Of a stretch of 64,000 nucleotides of DNA, positions 53,448 to 62,442 are shown piece by piece. A program made the translations under genes and the position numbers. Position 1 is the stretch's first letter. Each line of letters starts with the position of its first letter. The stretch is from the NCBI RefSeq assembly GCF_017306545.1, contig NZ_JAFKID010000032.1:32801-96800 (forward strand), written 5' to 3'. The notes under the pieces were generated by a model. The model saw only the letters and a list, made by a program, of their open reading frames with translations, ran no database searches and had not been told where the DNA came from. The stretch is from Mesorhizobium sp. GTDB taxonomy: Bacteria > Pseudomonadota > Alphaproteobacteria > Rhizobiales > Rhizobiaceae.

Positions 53448-54641
53448 CTACGTCACAAGCATGGGCAGCACGGAAAACCCGCTTGCCGGATAGATGGCAA
53501 GCATCGTTCGATGACCGGGCGCATGCGCGATCTCATTGGTACTCTTCAGCAGTTCCTCCATGACGACGCGCAGTTCCAGCCTGGCCAGTTGTGCGCCCGG
53601 GCAGACGTGAATGCCCCGGCCGTAGAGAAGGTTCTGCTCGGGATCGCGATCCAGACGGAATTCGTCGGGATCGCCGAAGACCGCTTCGTCGCGGTTGGCC
53701 GATGCCCACAGCAGCGTCACGCGCTCGCCGGCGGCGATCTTGCGTCCACCGATCTCCACTGGCCGGGTCGTCACCCGCCGGTTGGAAATGAGCGGCGCAT
53801 GCAGCCGCAAAATCTCGTCGATCGCCGCAGGCAGCAGGCCGGGATTTTCCCGGAGTTGACGCTGGAGCTGCGGATTTTCCGCCAGATAGTGGGCCAGGAT
53901 GCCGACACAGGCGGTGATGGTGCCCAGTTCGCCGACGGTCCAGTTGCGCAGGATGCTGACGATTTCCTCGTGGTTCAGCGGCCTGTCGCCTATCCTCTCG
54001 CGCAACAGATCCGTGGTGATGTCGTCGGGTGCGGCCGCGCCGGCTTCCCACCTCGCTTTCAGCAACAGGCTGATATAGCCGTCGAATTCGAGCGCGATCG
54101 CCACCATCGCTCCGGTATCCCGAGCCAGCGTGGCCTCGTGGCTCTTGCGAACCCACTCAAGCAGTGGTTCGTGCAGGCAATCTGGCCAACCGAGGAAGGC
54201 GCACTGGATCCGCACGGCGAAGCGCTGGGCGAACTGTGTGATCATCTCGATCTCCCTGCCTCTCTCCAGGCCGGACACGAGGCCGATGGAGATCGTGCGG
54301 CACAGCGGCTCGAAAGCCTCGACCCGTCCCTGTTCGAAATGGCGCTCGATCAGTCGCCGATAGGCCGTGTGCTCGGGCGGATCCATGCCGCTCGGCACCG
54401 ACAAGTGACTGGAAACCGCGCTGCTGAAGGTGTGGTGATCGTCCAGCGCCCGCACCACGTCCTCGTGGCGGAAGAGCGACCAGCCCAGATAATCGCTATG
54501 CGCCACGGGGCAGCGGCGACGCATCCCGTCATAGGCCTTGATCTGATTGGAAAGGACCGCGTCGGATCGCGGGTCCCAGTCCGGCTGAGTCTTCTCTGGC
54601 ATCGGGCTCATTTCAATTACTGGCGACATCCAGTGCCGCAA
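53448..54641 (-). CDS. Cytochrome P450
   Basis: 397 aa, standard bacterial P450 size. The heme-thiolate signature is GRGIHVCPGAQLARLEL with C347, and the K-helix EILR is at 276-279. The I-helix reads VGELGTIT (236-243) instead of the usual AGxDTT, keeping a threonine but shifting the acidic residue. PPEHTAYRRLIERHFE and RRVTTRPVEIGGRKIAAGER are typical. It oxidises an unknown substrate using a ferredoxin partner, which I do not see here. Its neighbours are nitrate reductase and cofactor genes. Confidence 0.9.
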   Translation of the reverse strand: MRHWMSPVIEMSPMPEKTQPDWDPRSDAVLSNQIKAYDGMRRRCPVAHSDYLGWSLFRHEDVVRALDDHHTFSSAVSSHLSVPSGMDPPEHTAYRRLIERHFEQGRVEAFEPLCRTISIGLVSGLERGREIEMITQFAQRFAVRIQCAFLGWPDCLHEPLLEWVRKSHEATLARDTGAMVAIALEFDGYISLLLKARWEAGAAAPDDITTDLLRERIGDRPLNHEEIVSILRNWTVGELGTITACVGILAHYLAENPQLQRQLRENPGLLPAAIDEILRLHAPLISNRRVTTRPVEIGGRKIAAGERVTLLWASANRDEAVFGDPDEFRLDRDPEQNLLYGRGIHVCPGAQLARLELRVVMEELLKSTNEIAHAPGHRTMLAIYPASGFSVLPMLVT

Positions 54642-54697
54642 CCGCGGGACTTCAGGGTTCCGCTAGCTCGGCGTTCACCAGAAGTCTTTGTGCAAGC

Positions 54698-55414
54698 TCA
54701 AACAGGCAGATCAAATCCGCGTCCCTCGCCCACCTCCTCATGGGTCACGCCGTCCCGGATGTGATAGATGCGTTTAAAGGTCGGGATAATCTTCTCGTCA
54801 TGCGTGACGACGATGATGGCCGTTCCGAATCTGTCTGCCATGTCGTTGAGGATACGGATCACGGCCAGCGCCCGCACGCTGTCGAGCGGGGCGGTCGGCT
54901 CGTCGGCAAGGATCACCGGCGGCCGGTTGACGAGGCCGCGCGCAATCGCCACCCGTTGCTGCTCGCCACCGGAAAGCTGCGAGGGCATGGCAGCGGCCCG
55001 ATGCTCGACGTCGAGAACCTTCAGGAGATTGCGTGCGCGGCGGCGCGATTCGGCGTTGGGAACGCCGGCCAGCATCGGCAATAATGCGACATTGTCAGTC
55101 ACGTCCAGAAAGGGGATGAGATAGGGTGCCTGGAAAACGAAGCCGATCTTGTCCCGCCGCAACGCGCGAAGATCGCGGATCTTCCAACCGTCATCATAGA
55201 TCACCTCGTTGCCAAGCGTCATGCGCCCGCCGCTCGGGTCAATGACGGCGCCCAGTGCTTTGAGCAGCGTGCTCTTGCCAGAGCCCGACGGGCCGATGAG
55301 GCCGATCACCTCACCTGGCGCGACCCGCATATCGACGCTCTTGAGGGCATCGACGGCGGTGTCGCCGCTGCCATACCGCTTCCTGAGCCCCTCGATGACA
55401 ATGGCGCCCTCCAT
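54698..55414 (-). CDS. ABC exporter ATP-binding protein (LolD/MacB-like)
   Basis: 238 aa. Walker A is GPSGSGKST, Q loop VFQAPYLIPF, signature LSGGEQQRVA, Walker B VILADEP. Such ATPases pair with an FtsX-like permease and a HlyD-like adaptor in a MacAB/DevBCA exporter. It starts two bases after the permease stop. The substrate is unknown. Confidence 0.93.
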   Translation of the reverse strand: MEGAIVIEGLRKRYGSGDTAVDALKSVDMRVAPGEVIGLIGPSGSGKSTLLKALGAVIDPSGGRMTLGNEVIYDDGWKIRDLRALRRDKIGFVFQAPYLIPFLDVTDNVALLPMLAGVPNAESRRRARNLLKVLDVEHRAAAMPSQLSGGEQQRVAIARGLVNRPPVILADEPTAPLDSVRALAVIRILNDMADRFGTAIIVVTHDEKIIPTFKRIYHIRDGVTHEEVGEGRGFDLPV

Positions 55415-55415
55415 G

Positions 55416-56618
55416 TCAGCCCCCGATCGCCTCGGCGGGGTCGACCTTGAGCGCCATGCGAATGGCGACGACGCTGGCAAGCGCGCATATGACGATGATC
55501 GCGACAAGCCCGATCATCGTGTCCTCGGAAAGCAGCAGGACGAATTTCGGGAAAAGAGGCGCTGCGAAGGTCGCTGTGATCTTGCCGACGACGAAGCCGA
55601 TCAGCCCGAGCACGACCGCCTGCTGCAGAATCATGGAGGCGATGGTACGATTGCGCGTGCCGATCAGCTTCAGCACGGCGATCTCGCGGATCTTATCCAT
55701 GGTGAGCGTATAGATGATGAAGGCGACGATTGCGGCGCTGACGATGGCCAGGATGGCGAGGAACATGCCGATCTGCTTGGCCGAGGTGGCGATCAGCTTG
55801 CCGACCAGGATTTCTTCCATCTGCGGGCGCGTATAGACCGTGAGCCGCTTCCACCGGGCGATGTCGGCCGCGATCCGTTCGGGGTCGTAACCGGGTCTGA
55901 TGCGCACCAGCACGGCGTTTACATAAGGATTGCTGTTTTGAGAGGCGATCACGGCGTCAAGCAGTCCCGGCACGCCGGGCCGGTTGAAATCGGAGTTCTC
56001 GGCGGTGCGCCGACGCTGGCGGACGATGGAATCGTTGTCCTTGATGAACTGCGCTTCCTGCGCATCCTTCAGCGGAATGAACACCATCGGGTCGCCGCTT
56101 GACGATACTGCTCTCCGGGTGAGGCCAACCACCGTGTAGCGATTGCGTCGGATAGCGATGGTGTCTCCGAGCGCAAAGCCGGTTGCGGCATCCGCCACCG
56201 CTTCGTAGTGGCCGCGCGTGATCTGACGCCCCGCGGCGAGAAACGGCGGCCAGCCCGGCGTTCTGATATCGCCCGTCGCGACTCCCACCACCATGGCGCG
56301 CACGTCGGTATCTCCTTTCCGGACCTGCATCGTCAGATAGGTGGCGTTGGCGGCACGCTCGACGCCGGGGATTGTCAGGATCATCCGATAGACGTCGTCA
56401 TTGATGTTGGAGGATTCGGCATAGGGGCCGAGCGTCTTCTGCTGGACGACCCACATGTCGGCGCCGCTGTTGTCAAGCAACACTTTGCCGTCGTCGACCA
56501 TGCCCCGATAGACGCCTGCCATGGTGAAGGTGACGCCGATCAGCAGGCCGAGGCCGATGCCGGTAAAGACGAACTTGCCCCATGAATGCAAGATGTCACG
56601 TCCGGCGAGACTGATCAT
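55416..56618 (-). CDS. FtsX/DevC-like ABC permease
   Basis: 400 aa. The first helix (FVFTGIGLGLLIGVTFTMAG) is followed by a large periplasmic MacB-type domain (about 45-260: SGADMWVVQQKTLGPYAESS). Three C-terminal helices then follow, including LAILAIVSAAIVAFIIYTLT, VVLGLIGFVVGKITATFAAP and IGLVAIIVICALASVVAIRM. This is the DevC/MacB type. It overlaps the adaptor stop by four bases, showing a coupled operon. Confidence 0.9.
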   Translation of the reverse strand: MISLAGRDILHSWGKFVFTGIGLGLLIGVTFTMAGVYRGMVDDGKVLLDNSGADMWVVQQKTLGPYAESSNINDDVYRMILTIPGVERAANATYLTMQVRKGDTDVRAMVVGVATGDIRTPGWPPFLAAGRQITRGHYEAVADAATGFALGDTIAIRRNRYTVVGLTRRAVSSSGDPMVFIPLKDAQEAQFIKDNDSIVRQRRRTAENSDFNRPGVPGLLDAVIASQNSNPYVNAVLVRIRPGYDPERIAADIARWKRLTVYTRPQMEEILVGKLIATSAKQIGMFLAILAIVSAAIVAFIIYTLTMDKIREIAVLKLIGTRNRTIASMILQQAVVLGLIGFVVGKITATFAAPLFPKFVLLLSEDTMIGLVAIIVICALASVVAIRMALKVDPAEAIGG

Positions 56619-57808
56619 TTGAGAAGCTCCGCAGGATCGCCGGTCACACGGATGCGGCTTGTGCCTGCCAGTCTCGAGGCGCTGTAAACAACGATCTCGT
56701 CGCCGACCTGCAAACCCTTCACGATTTGCACCGTTCCATCGAGATCCGAGGCTCCCGTATGAACGGGAACGAACTCGACTTTCCCTCCTCCCACCTTCCA
56801 GACGCCGACCTTGCCGCCGACATTCTGGACTGCGGCATTCGGGATTGCGGGCGTCGCTGGAAGTTCCGGCAGGACGATCGTCGCTTCGGCCAGCTCTCCG
56901 ATTGGAGGCAGCGGGTCAGGAAGCACGCCGAATCCCACCTTGGCCAAATTTTCTTCCGTGACAGAATCGGCAAGCACTTCCACGCGGAACACCCGTCCCG
57001 GTATGCTCGTCCTGCCACGCGACCGCAGCATGATCTGTGCCGAAAGCCCCTTACGCAGACCCATTGCCGCAATCTGGTCAAACCGGGCATTGATCCAGAG
57101 ATTGTTCGGGTCGATCATGTCGATGACCGCCTGGCCGGCGACCATCGTTGTTCCCGGCTCCGCATTGCGGGCGGCAATCACGCCATCGACCGGCGCACAC
57201 AGGACAAGATTCTCACGCTGCTTGATCAGCCCGTCGCGATCGGCTTGATTGCGTTGCAAATCCTGCTGAGCAGCAACGAGATTCGAATGGGCAGCCGCGA
57301 GAGTGGCAAACGCCACCTGGCTGTCCTGTCGTTTGGTTTCGATGGCGACTTCGCTGACGGAGCGCGTCTTCCAGAGTTGCTCGTAGCGCTTCGCCTGCGT
57401 CTGCGCATAATCTTTCCGCGCCATCGCATCATCAACTTGCGCTTCAGCTGCTTTTATCGAGGCTTCGGCGCGACGAATCGCGGCATCGAGAGCTGCAATA
57501 CGCTCATTGAGATCCACCGGATCCATTTCCGCCAGAACCTGCCCGGCGCGAACTTTTTCGCCGACATCGACGAGGATCTTGCTGATGCGGCCGGCAATTG
57601 TGGGACCGATCTTGTAGGAGAAGCGGGCCTCGACTGTGCCGATACCGAAGAGTGCCGGCGAGATCGACCGGCTTTCGACATGGGCCGTCATGACGGCGAC
57701 CGGCGCCAGCGGGCCAGATCTTAAGACCACGTAACCGAATAGGGCGGCAATGGGAATCGCGACGGCGAGAAGTATCAATGTGCGGCGCCGCAACAACGGA
57801 AGCTTCAT
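56615..57808 (-). CDS. HlyD/DevB-type periplasmic adaptor of the ABC exporter
   Basis: 397 aa from MKLPLLRRRTLILLAVAIPI, with GGAGG before the ATG. One N-terminal membrane anchor, a lipoyl-like half motif (VGEKVRAGQVLAEMDPVDLN), a long coiled coil (about 110-190), the second lipoyl half LCAPVDGVIAARNAEPGTTM, then beta-barrel domains. It bridges the inner-membrane ABC pair to an outer-membrane channel. First gene after the TetR regulator, 124 bases apart. Confidence 0.9.
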   Translation of the reverse strand: MKLPLLRRRTLILLAVAIPIAALFGYVVLRSGPLAPVAVMTAHVESRSISPALFGIGTVEARFSYKIGPTIAGRISKILVDVGEKVRAGQVLAEMDPVDLNERIAALDAAIRRAEASIKAAEAQVDDAMARKDYAQTQAKRYEQLWKTRSVSEVAIETKRQDSQVAFATLAAAHSNLVAAQQDLQRNQADRDGLIKQRENLVLCAPVDGVIAARNAEPGTTMVAGQAVIDMIDPNNLWINARFDQIAAMGLRKGLSAQIMLRSRGRTSIPGRVFRVEVLADSVTEENLAKVGFGVLPDPLPPIGELAEATIVLPELPATPAIPNAAVQNVGGKVGVWKVGGGKVEFVPVHTGASDLDGTVQIVKGLQVGDEIVVYSASRLAGTSRIRVTGDPAELLK

Positions 57809-57932
57809 CGGTATGCCTCCACACACAACTGATGCGATGCGAGTGCTACCGAGGCGGCCCCCAGGATTTCGGCGAAGAGGGTGGTTTCGGACAATCGCAC
57901 CGAAGATGCCCTGCTCGTTAAAGTCGAACGGA

Positions 57933-58541
57933 TCATTTCGCTGCCTCGATGGCACGCCGGTAAAGCGTAAACACGCTCGAGGCGTTTGCGCGGATACGCC
58001 TGACATCGCCGGCAAGCAGAGACTGCATGACGAGGCCTTGGATCGTGCCGATGAAGAGGGTGACCGCCGCCTTGTCGTTTAGCGTGGCCGACAATTCACC
58101 GCAGTCCTTGCCCTCTGCAACAAGCCGACCGAGATGTTCGCCGTAACGACTGAGCAAGATCTGCACCATGCGCTTTGCCAGCGTCTGCTCGGCACGCTGC
58201 AGCTCCCCGAACAGCATACGCGGGACGCCTGGATGCTCCGAAATGAAGTCGATATGCGTCATGAACGCAGCCTCCAGTGCTTCAAGTGGAGAGGCTGTTG
58301 CGGAAATCGCTCTGTCGATACGCGCGAGCAAGCGTTCCGAAACCCATTCCATAACGGCCTCGATGATGGCATCCTTGGTAGGGAAGTGCCTGAACAGGGC
58401 GCCTTGAGTCACGCCCATCCGTTTTGCGATGGCTGCCGTCGTGATGTCAGCCGGGTTTTGTTCGGCGGCCAAGTGAATGACGGTTTCGACCGTCACCTCG
58501 CGTCGTTCTTCCGCAGGAAGGTAGGTTGGTCGAGCGGTCAT
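57933..58541 (-). CDS. TetR-family regulator of the ABC exporter
   Basis: 202 aa. The N-terminal HTH reads ITTAAIAKRMGVTQGALFRH followed by FPTKDAIIEAVMEWV, typical TetR. The C-terminal ligand domain starts near 85 (AFMTHIDFISEHPGVPRMLF) and ends with RRAIEAAK. It precedes the adaptor gene on the same strand and has a palindromic operator just upstream, so it likely represses itself and the exporter. Confidence 0.88.
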   Translation of the reverse strand: MTARPTYLPAEERREVTVETVIHLAAEQNPADITTAAIAKRMGVTQGALFRHFPTKDAIIEAVMEWVSERLLARIDRAISATASPLEALEAAFMTHIDFISEHPGVPRMLFGELQRAEQTLAKRMVQILLSRYGEHLGRLVAEGKDCGELSATLNDKAAVTLFIGTIQGLVMQSLLAGDVRRIRANASSVFTLYRRAIEAAK

Positions 58542-58554
58542 TGGTTACCTCAAA

Positions 58555-58574
58555 GATAGTAAGCGATTACTATC
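58555..58574. promoter_or_regulatory. Palindromic operator of the TetR gene
   Basis: GATAGTAAGCGATTACTATC is two perfect 8-bp arms around a 4-bp centre, 13 bases upstream of the tetR start. It is the expected form and place of a TetR autoregulatory operator. Confidence 0.7.
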
Positions 58575-58670
58575 TATTTATGACGTCGCCAAATTGCAAG
58601 AGGACCGGCATTGCCTGACGTCTCAGGAGGGCGCACAAGTTGGCGCGCGCTTGGCGGAAGTAGATTGAAA

Positions 58671-60566
58671 TCATGGAACATGCCCAACCGCTGCAGTGTG
58701 CAGCGGCTCAATCCCACGCCGCGGCCTGTCTGAGGAAATCCGCAAGGCGCGCAGAGCGTTCAGGATGACCGCCACGTCGATCGCCTCCTGAAGCAGTGAG
58801 CCCTGCACCGGCGTTAGATAACCGAGAGCGGCCGCAATCATGCCTGCGATCGAAAGGCCTATGCCCGCCACGACGCTTTCAAGGGCGATCCACCGCGACT
58901 GGCTGGCTACGTTCAGCCCCGAGATGAGCCGGCCGAGATCATCGATCAAGAGGACGACGTCGGCGGCTTCCGCTGAAGCAGCCGCGCCTCGCGCACCCAT
59001 GGCCACGCCGATGTCGGCTGCCGCCAGCGCCGGCGCGTCGTTTACGCCATCTCCTACCATCATCACCGGCCCGTTCTTTCGTTCGCTTAGAATCAGGAGG
59101 ACCTTCTGGTCTGGCGTCAACTCGGCACGAATCCCGTCGAGGTCGAGGCCTTCGGTTACAGCTTCGGCAACGGCGTGGCGGTCGCCCGTAGCGAGCAGGA
59201 TCCGATTGATGCCATGGCGGCGGATGCCGGCAAGGAACTCGGCCGTTTCCGCACGCAGCGGGTCGGCCAAGATCAGATTGCCGACGAGTTGGCCGTCAAC
59301 GGCAACGGAAACAGTGGCCGACCCTTCCTCGGATCCCTTATGCGGAACAACCGGCACACCGATTCCACGCATTACGAAATCGCGTCCGCCGACCACGACA
59401 GAGCGACCCCCGATGCGCGCCGCTACGCCCTCCCCGGGAATTTCCCTGATATCGGTCGGTACCGGCAGAACCACGCCTTTTGTGAGTGCAGCCGCGACGA
59501 TTGCCTGCGCCATAGGATGTTTCGAGGCCTGGTCGGCGGCGGCCGCGAGATGGAGCACCTCTTCCGCCGGCAAGGCGGCACAGGTCTCGATGGACACGAT
59601 TTGCGGCCGTCCGTCAGTTAAGGTGCCGGTTTTGTCCAGGACCAGCGTTCGCGCCTGCGCGAGCGCCTCAAGCGGTCTTGCGCCCTTGATCAGCACGCCG
59701 AAGTGCGCGGCGCGCGACAGGCCCGCGACGAGCGCCACCGGCACGGCGAGAATGAGTGGGCACGGCGTGGCGACCACCAGCACGGCCACCGCACGGATGG
59801 GGTCACCCGTCATCCACCATGCCGCTGCCGCCAGTGTAACCGTGACGACGAGGAACAAGATCGAATAACGGTCTGCCAGCCGCGACATCGGCGCCTTCGA
59901 GCGCTGCGCATCCTCGACCAGACGCACGATCCCGGCATAGGTGCTTTCAGCTGCGCGGCGGCTGGCGCGCATATCGAAGGCCTCGCCCGCATTGGTCGAG
60001 CCACTCATCACCTCCTGCCCGCGCGCCAGCCTGACGGGCATCGATTCTCCAGTCATCGCAGACTGGTCAAGCACCGCGCGCACACTCTCGACCTTCCCGT
60101 CGACGGGAGCGACGTCCCCTTGTCGTATTAGAAGAAGGTCGCCGGGCACGATTTCATCGAGCGGAATTTCTTCCAGCGCGCCGTCGCTATGACGGGTCGC
60201 GGTGCGTGGAACGCGCGAAAGAAGATCGTGCATCTCGCGCCGGGCACGACCTTCGGCAAAGCTTTCGAGGAAAGTGCCCCCCGAATACATCAAGGCGACG
60301 ACGGCTGCTGCAAGCGTTTCGCCGAAGGCCAGCGCGGCCGACATCGACAAGGCCGCCACGACGTCGAGGCCGACTTCGCGTCTCAGCAGGCTCCGGACGA
60401 TCTCGACGACGAGCGCCACAAGGACGGGAGTCACGCCTGCCGCCCAAGCCGTCCGGGCAAGTTCTGCCTTTCCGGCCAAGCTCAGGCCGATCCCCGCAGC
60501 GAGACCGGCAAGGGCGACGGCCAGCAGGGCGATCTTGAAGTCGGCGCGGGCTTTCTCGCTGGTCAT
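58671..60566 (-). CDS. P1B-type heavy-metal P-type ATPase with TPCPL motif
   Basis: 631 aa. The actuator loop is TGES at 172-175, the membrane metal motif TPCPL at 267-271, the phosphorylated D311 in DKTGTLTDG, and a GDGVNDAPAL hinge. Eight membrane helices are expected. There is no N-terminal metal-binding HMA domain. The TPCPL form replaces the CPC motif of copper pumps or the SPC of cobalt pumps, so the metal is uncertain; exporters of this form have been linked to Mn or Zn. It follows in the same direction as the usp at 60583, separated by 16 bases, implying one transcript. Confidence 0.88.
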   Translation of the reverse strand: MTSEKARADFKIALLAVALAGLAAGIGLSLAGKAELARTAWAAGVTPVLVALVVEIVRSLLRREVGLDVVAALSMSAALAFGETLAAAVVALMYSGGTFLESFAEGRARREMHDLLSRVPRTATRHSDGALEEIPLDEIVPGDLLLIRQGDVAPVDGKVESVRAVLDQSAMTGESMPVRLARGQEVMSGSTNAGEAFDMRASRRAAESTYAGIVRLVEDAQRSKAPMSRLADRYSILFLVVTVTLAAAAWWMTGDPIRAVAVLVVATPCPLILAVPVALVAGLSRAAHFGVLIKGARPLEALAQARTLVLDKTGTLTDGRPQIVSIETCAALPAEEVLHLAAAADQASKHPMAQAIVAAALTKGVVLPVPTDIREIPGEGVAARIGGRSVVVGGRDFVMRGIGVPVVPHKGSEEGSATVSVAVDGQLVGNLILADPLRAETAEFLAGIRRHGINRILLATGDRHAVAEAVTEGLDLDGIRAELTPDQKVLLILSERKNGPVMMVGDGVNDAPALAAADIGVAMGARGAAASAEAADVVLLIDDLGRLISGLNVASQSRWIALESVVAGIGLSIAGMIAAALGYLTPVQGSLLQEAIDVAVILNALRALRISSDRPRRGIEPLHTAAVGHVP

Positions 60567-60582
60567 CGAGGCGCTGTGGCGA

Positions 60583-61419
60583 TCAGTGCGATATCAGGAT
60601 CGGCAGGCGCAAATCGCGCAGGATGCCATCGGTCGCTCCGCCTAGGATGAAATCGCGCACACGCGTATGACCGTAGCCGCCCATCACGAGAAGGCCGGCG
60701 CTGCGTTGAACGGCGTTCTCCTGCAAGGTGACGGCAACGTCGCCGCCGCCGCTCAGCACGGCGTGAGCCTCGGCGGGAAGGCCGCGTTCCCGCAACCCCA
60801 CTGCGAGCCGGGCGCCGGGATCGTCCTCCGGCAGGTCCTTCTCGTCGGTCACAGTCAGGACCGTGATCCTCGACGCCTTCCGCAGCAGCGGGGCTGCGTC
60901 GGCGACGGCCCTGGCCGCGACGCGACTGCCGTCCCATGCGATTGCCACATGGTCGAAGGCAGCTGGCTGGACCAATTCGGGAAGTAGGATCACCGGGCGA
61001 CCGGAGCCAAAGATGACATCCTCGGCCAGCGTATGCGTGCTTTCATTCGCGGCTTCCCAGCCAATGAGGACAAAGTCGAAGTAGCGTGCCCGGTTTGCAG
61101 CGAGATCGCCCAACAACGGCAGGGAGGTCGCCGTCCGATCGGTGACGAGCTTGACACCTGCCGACATCGCCTCGTCCGTCACGACGCGGAGGATGTCCTC
61201 GCCATTCCTGCGACTCCTTGCATTCGCCTCCCTGATCAGTTCCGGCGTGTTCAAGAGGAACTTGGAAAGGGCATTCGACACGGGCGGGATGTCAGCGTTC
61301 ACGGCAAGGGCATGCAATTCCGCCTCCAACTGCGCCGACACGATAGTCGCGTTCGATCCGACATGCGGTGAGACCGGGTCGGGGTACGTCACCAGCGGAA
61401 GCAAGGCCTGGAGTTTCAT
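60583..61419 (-). CDS. Universal stress protein, two UspA domains
   Basis: 278 aa with two UspA domains. The second begins DHVAIAWDGSRVAARAVADA and ends VMGGYGHTRVRDFILGGATD, an intact nucleotide-binding loop. It is transcribed divergently from the usp at 61599, with an FNR-like box between them, and heads the transcript that includes the P1B ATPase. Confidence 0.9.
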   Translation of the reverse strand: MKLQALLPLVTYPDPVSPHVGSNATIVSAQLEAELHALAVNADIPPVSNALSKFLLNTPELIREANARSRRNGEDILRVVTDEAMSAGVKLVTDRTATSLPLLGDLAANRARYFDFVLIGWEAANESTHTLAEDVIFGSGRPVILLPELVQPAAFDHVAIAWDGSRVAARAVADAAPLLRKASRITVLTVTDEKDLPEDDPGARLAVGLRERGLPAEAHAVLSGGGDVAVTLQENAVQRSAGLLVMGGYGHTRVRDFILGGATDGILRDLRLPILISH

Positions 61420-61489
61420 GGGTCACATTCCTGTTTCGGGCATGTCGATCGACGAGCATGCAGATTCCGCCAGAAGCTGCCTGCTTTCC

Positions 61490-61503
61490 TTGACCGGGAT
61501 CAA
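61490..61503. promoter_or_regulatory. FNR/FixK-like box between divergent usp genes
   Basis: TTGACCGGGATCAA fits TTGAC-N4-ATCAA. It is 70 bases from the leftward usp start and about 95 from the rightward start, so it may act on both. Confidence 0.6.
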
Positions 61504-61598
61504 TCGTGAGCGGATGGGAGGTTTGATCCAACGCAATGAAGCCGGGAGAAGAACTGAATATCGCTTCTGGACAAAAGCGAGATGCGAGGATCGGAATC

Positions 61599-62438
61599 AT
61601 GGCGTTCAAGACAATTCTAACGATCACCGGGCCGGAAATCGGCTGGCAAGGCGATCTCAAGCTTGCTGTAGACCTGTGCCAACAAGCCGAAGCGCATCTT
61701 TCAGTGCTTGTCATGGCTTTGGCCGCTCCTCCGCCAATTGGCGAATACGCCGTCGTCGTGTCGGATGGCTGGATGCAGGAGCGACAAGCCGATCAGAGAC
61801 GTCTGAAGGCCCGCACCGAAGAAATATCCGCTTTCGTGGCTGCGAACCCTGTTTCGGGCGACGTCGTCAGCGACTATGCGGAGGTTGGCTGGGCCGACGA
61901 GATGGTCGGACGACGTGCGCGCTATGCCGACCTTACGCTTGCCGGACCTGAATTGCTTGCCTCGGAAATGCTGCGGCAAACGGTTATTGAAGGTGCGTTG
62001 TTCTGGTCGGGAAAGCCACTTCTGCTGGTTCCCGAAGGCGCCCAGCCGACACTCAATCCCAAGCGCGTGCTGGTCGCGTGGGACACGCGGATCGAGGCGA
62101 CGCGGGCCGTGCGGGAAGCCCTGGAGCTGCTTGCCGCGGCCGACGAGGTGCATCTGGCCATTGTCGATCCCGTCGAAGGCGAGCGCTCCCATGGCGAGGA
62201 ACCTGGCGCCGACGTGGCGACGTTCCTGGCGCGCCACGGCGTCAACGTCACCGTCGACCGCCTTCCGAGCGAGAACCATTCCGTGGCGGAGGTGCTCCGG
62301 CGGCATGCCGTCGACACCGACGCTGAGATGCTGGTCATGGGCGCTTACGGCCATTCTCGGCTGCGCCAGCGCATCTTCGGCGGCGTGACCCGCTCCATGC
62401 TGGAAAGCCCTCCGCTGCCGGTTTTCCTAGCGCGCTGA
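61599..62438 (+). CDS. Universal stress protein, two UspA domains
   Basis: 279 aa from MAFKTILTITGPEIGWQGDL. The second domain has RVLVAWDTRIEATRAVREAL and the loop VMGAYGHSRLRQRIFGGVTR. It is adjacent and convergent to ackA (four-base gap). It likely acts with the other five usp genes of the island in survival without oxygen. Confidence 0.88.
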   Translation: MAFKTILTITGPEIGWQGDLKLAVDLCQQAEAHLSVLVMALAAPPPIGEYAVVVSDGWMQERQADQRRLKARTEEISAFVAANPVSGDVVSDYAEVGWADEMVGRRARYADLTLAGPELLASEMLRQTVIEGALFWSGKPLLLVPEGAQPTLNPKRVLVAWDTRIEATRAVREALELLAAADEVHLAIVDPVEGERSHGEEPGADVATFLARHGVNVTVDRLPSENHSVAEVLRRHAVDTDAEMLVMGAYGHSRLRQRIFGGVTRSMLESPPLPVFLAR

Positions 62439-62442
62439 CAGC

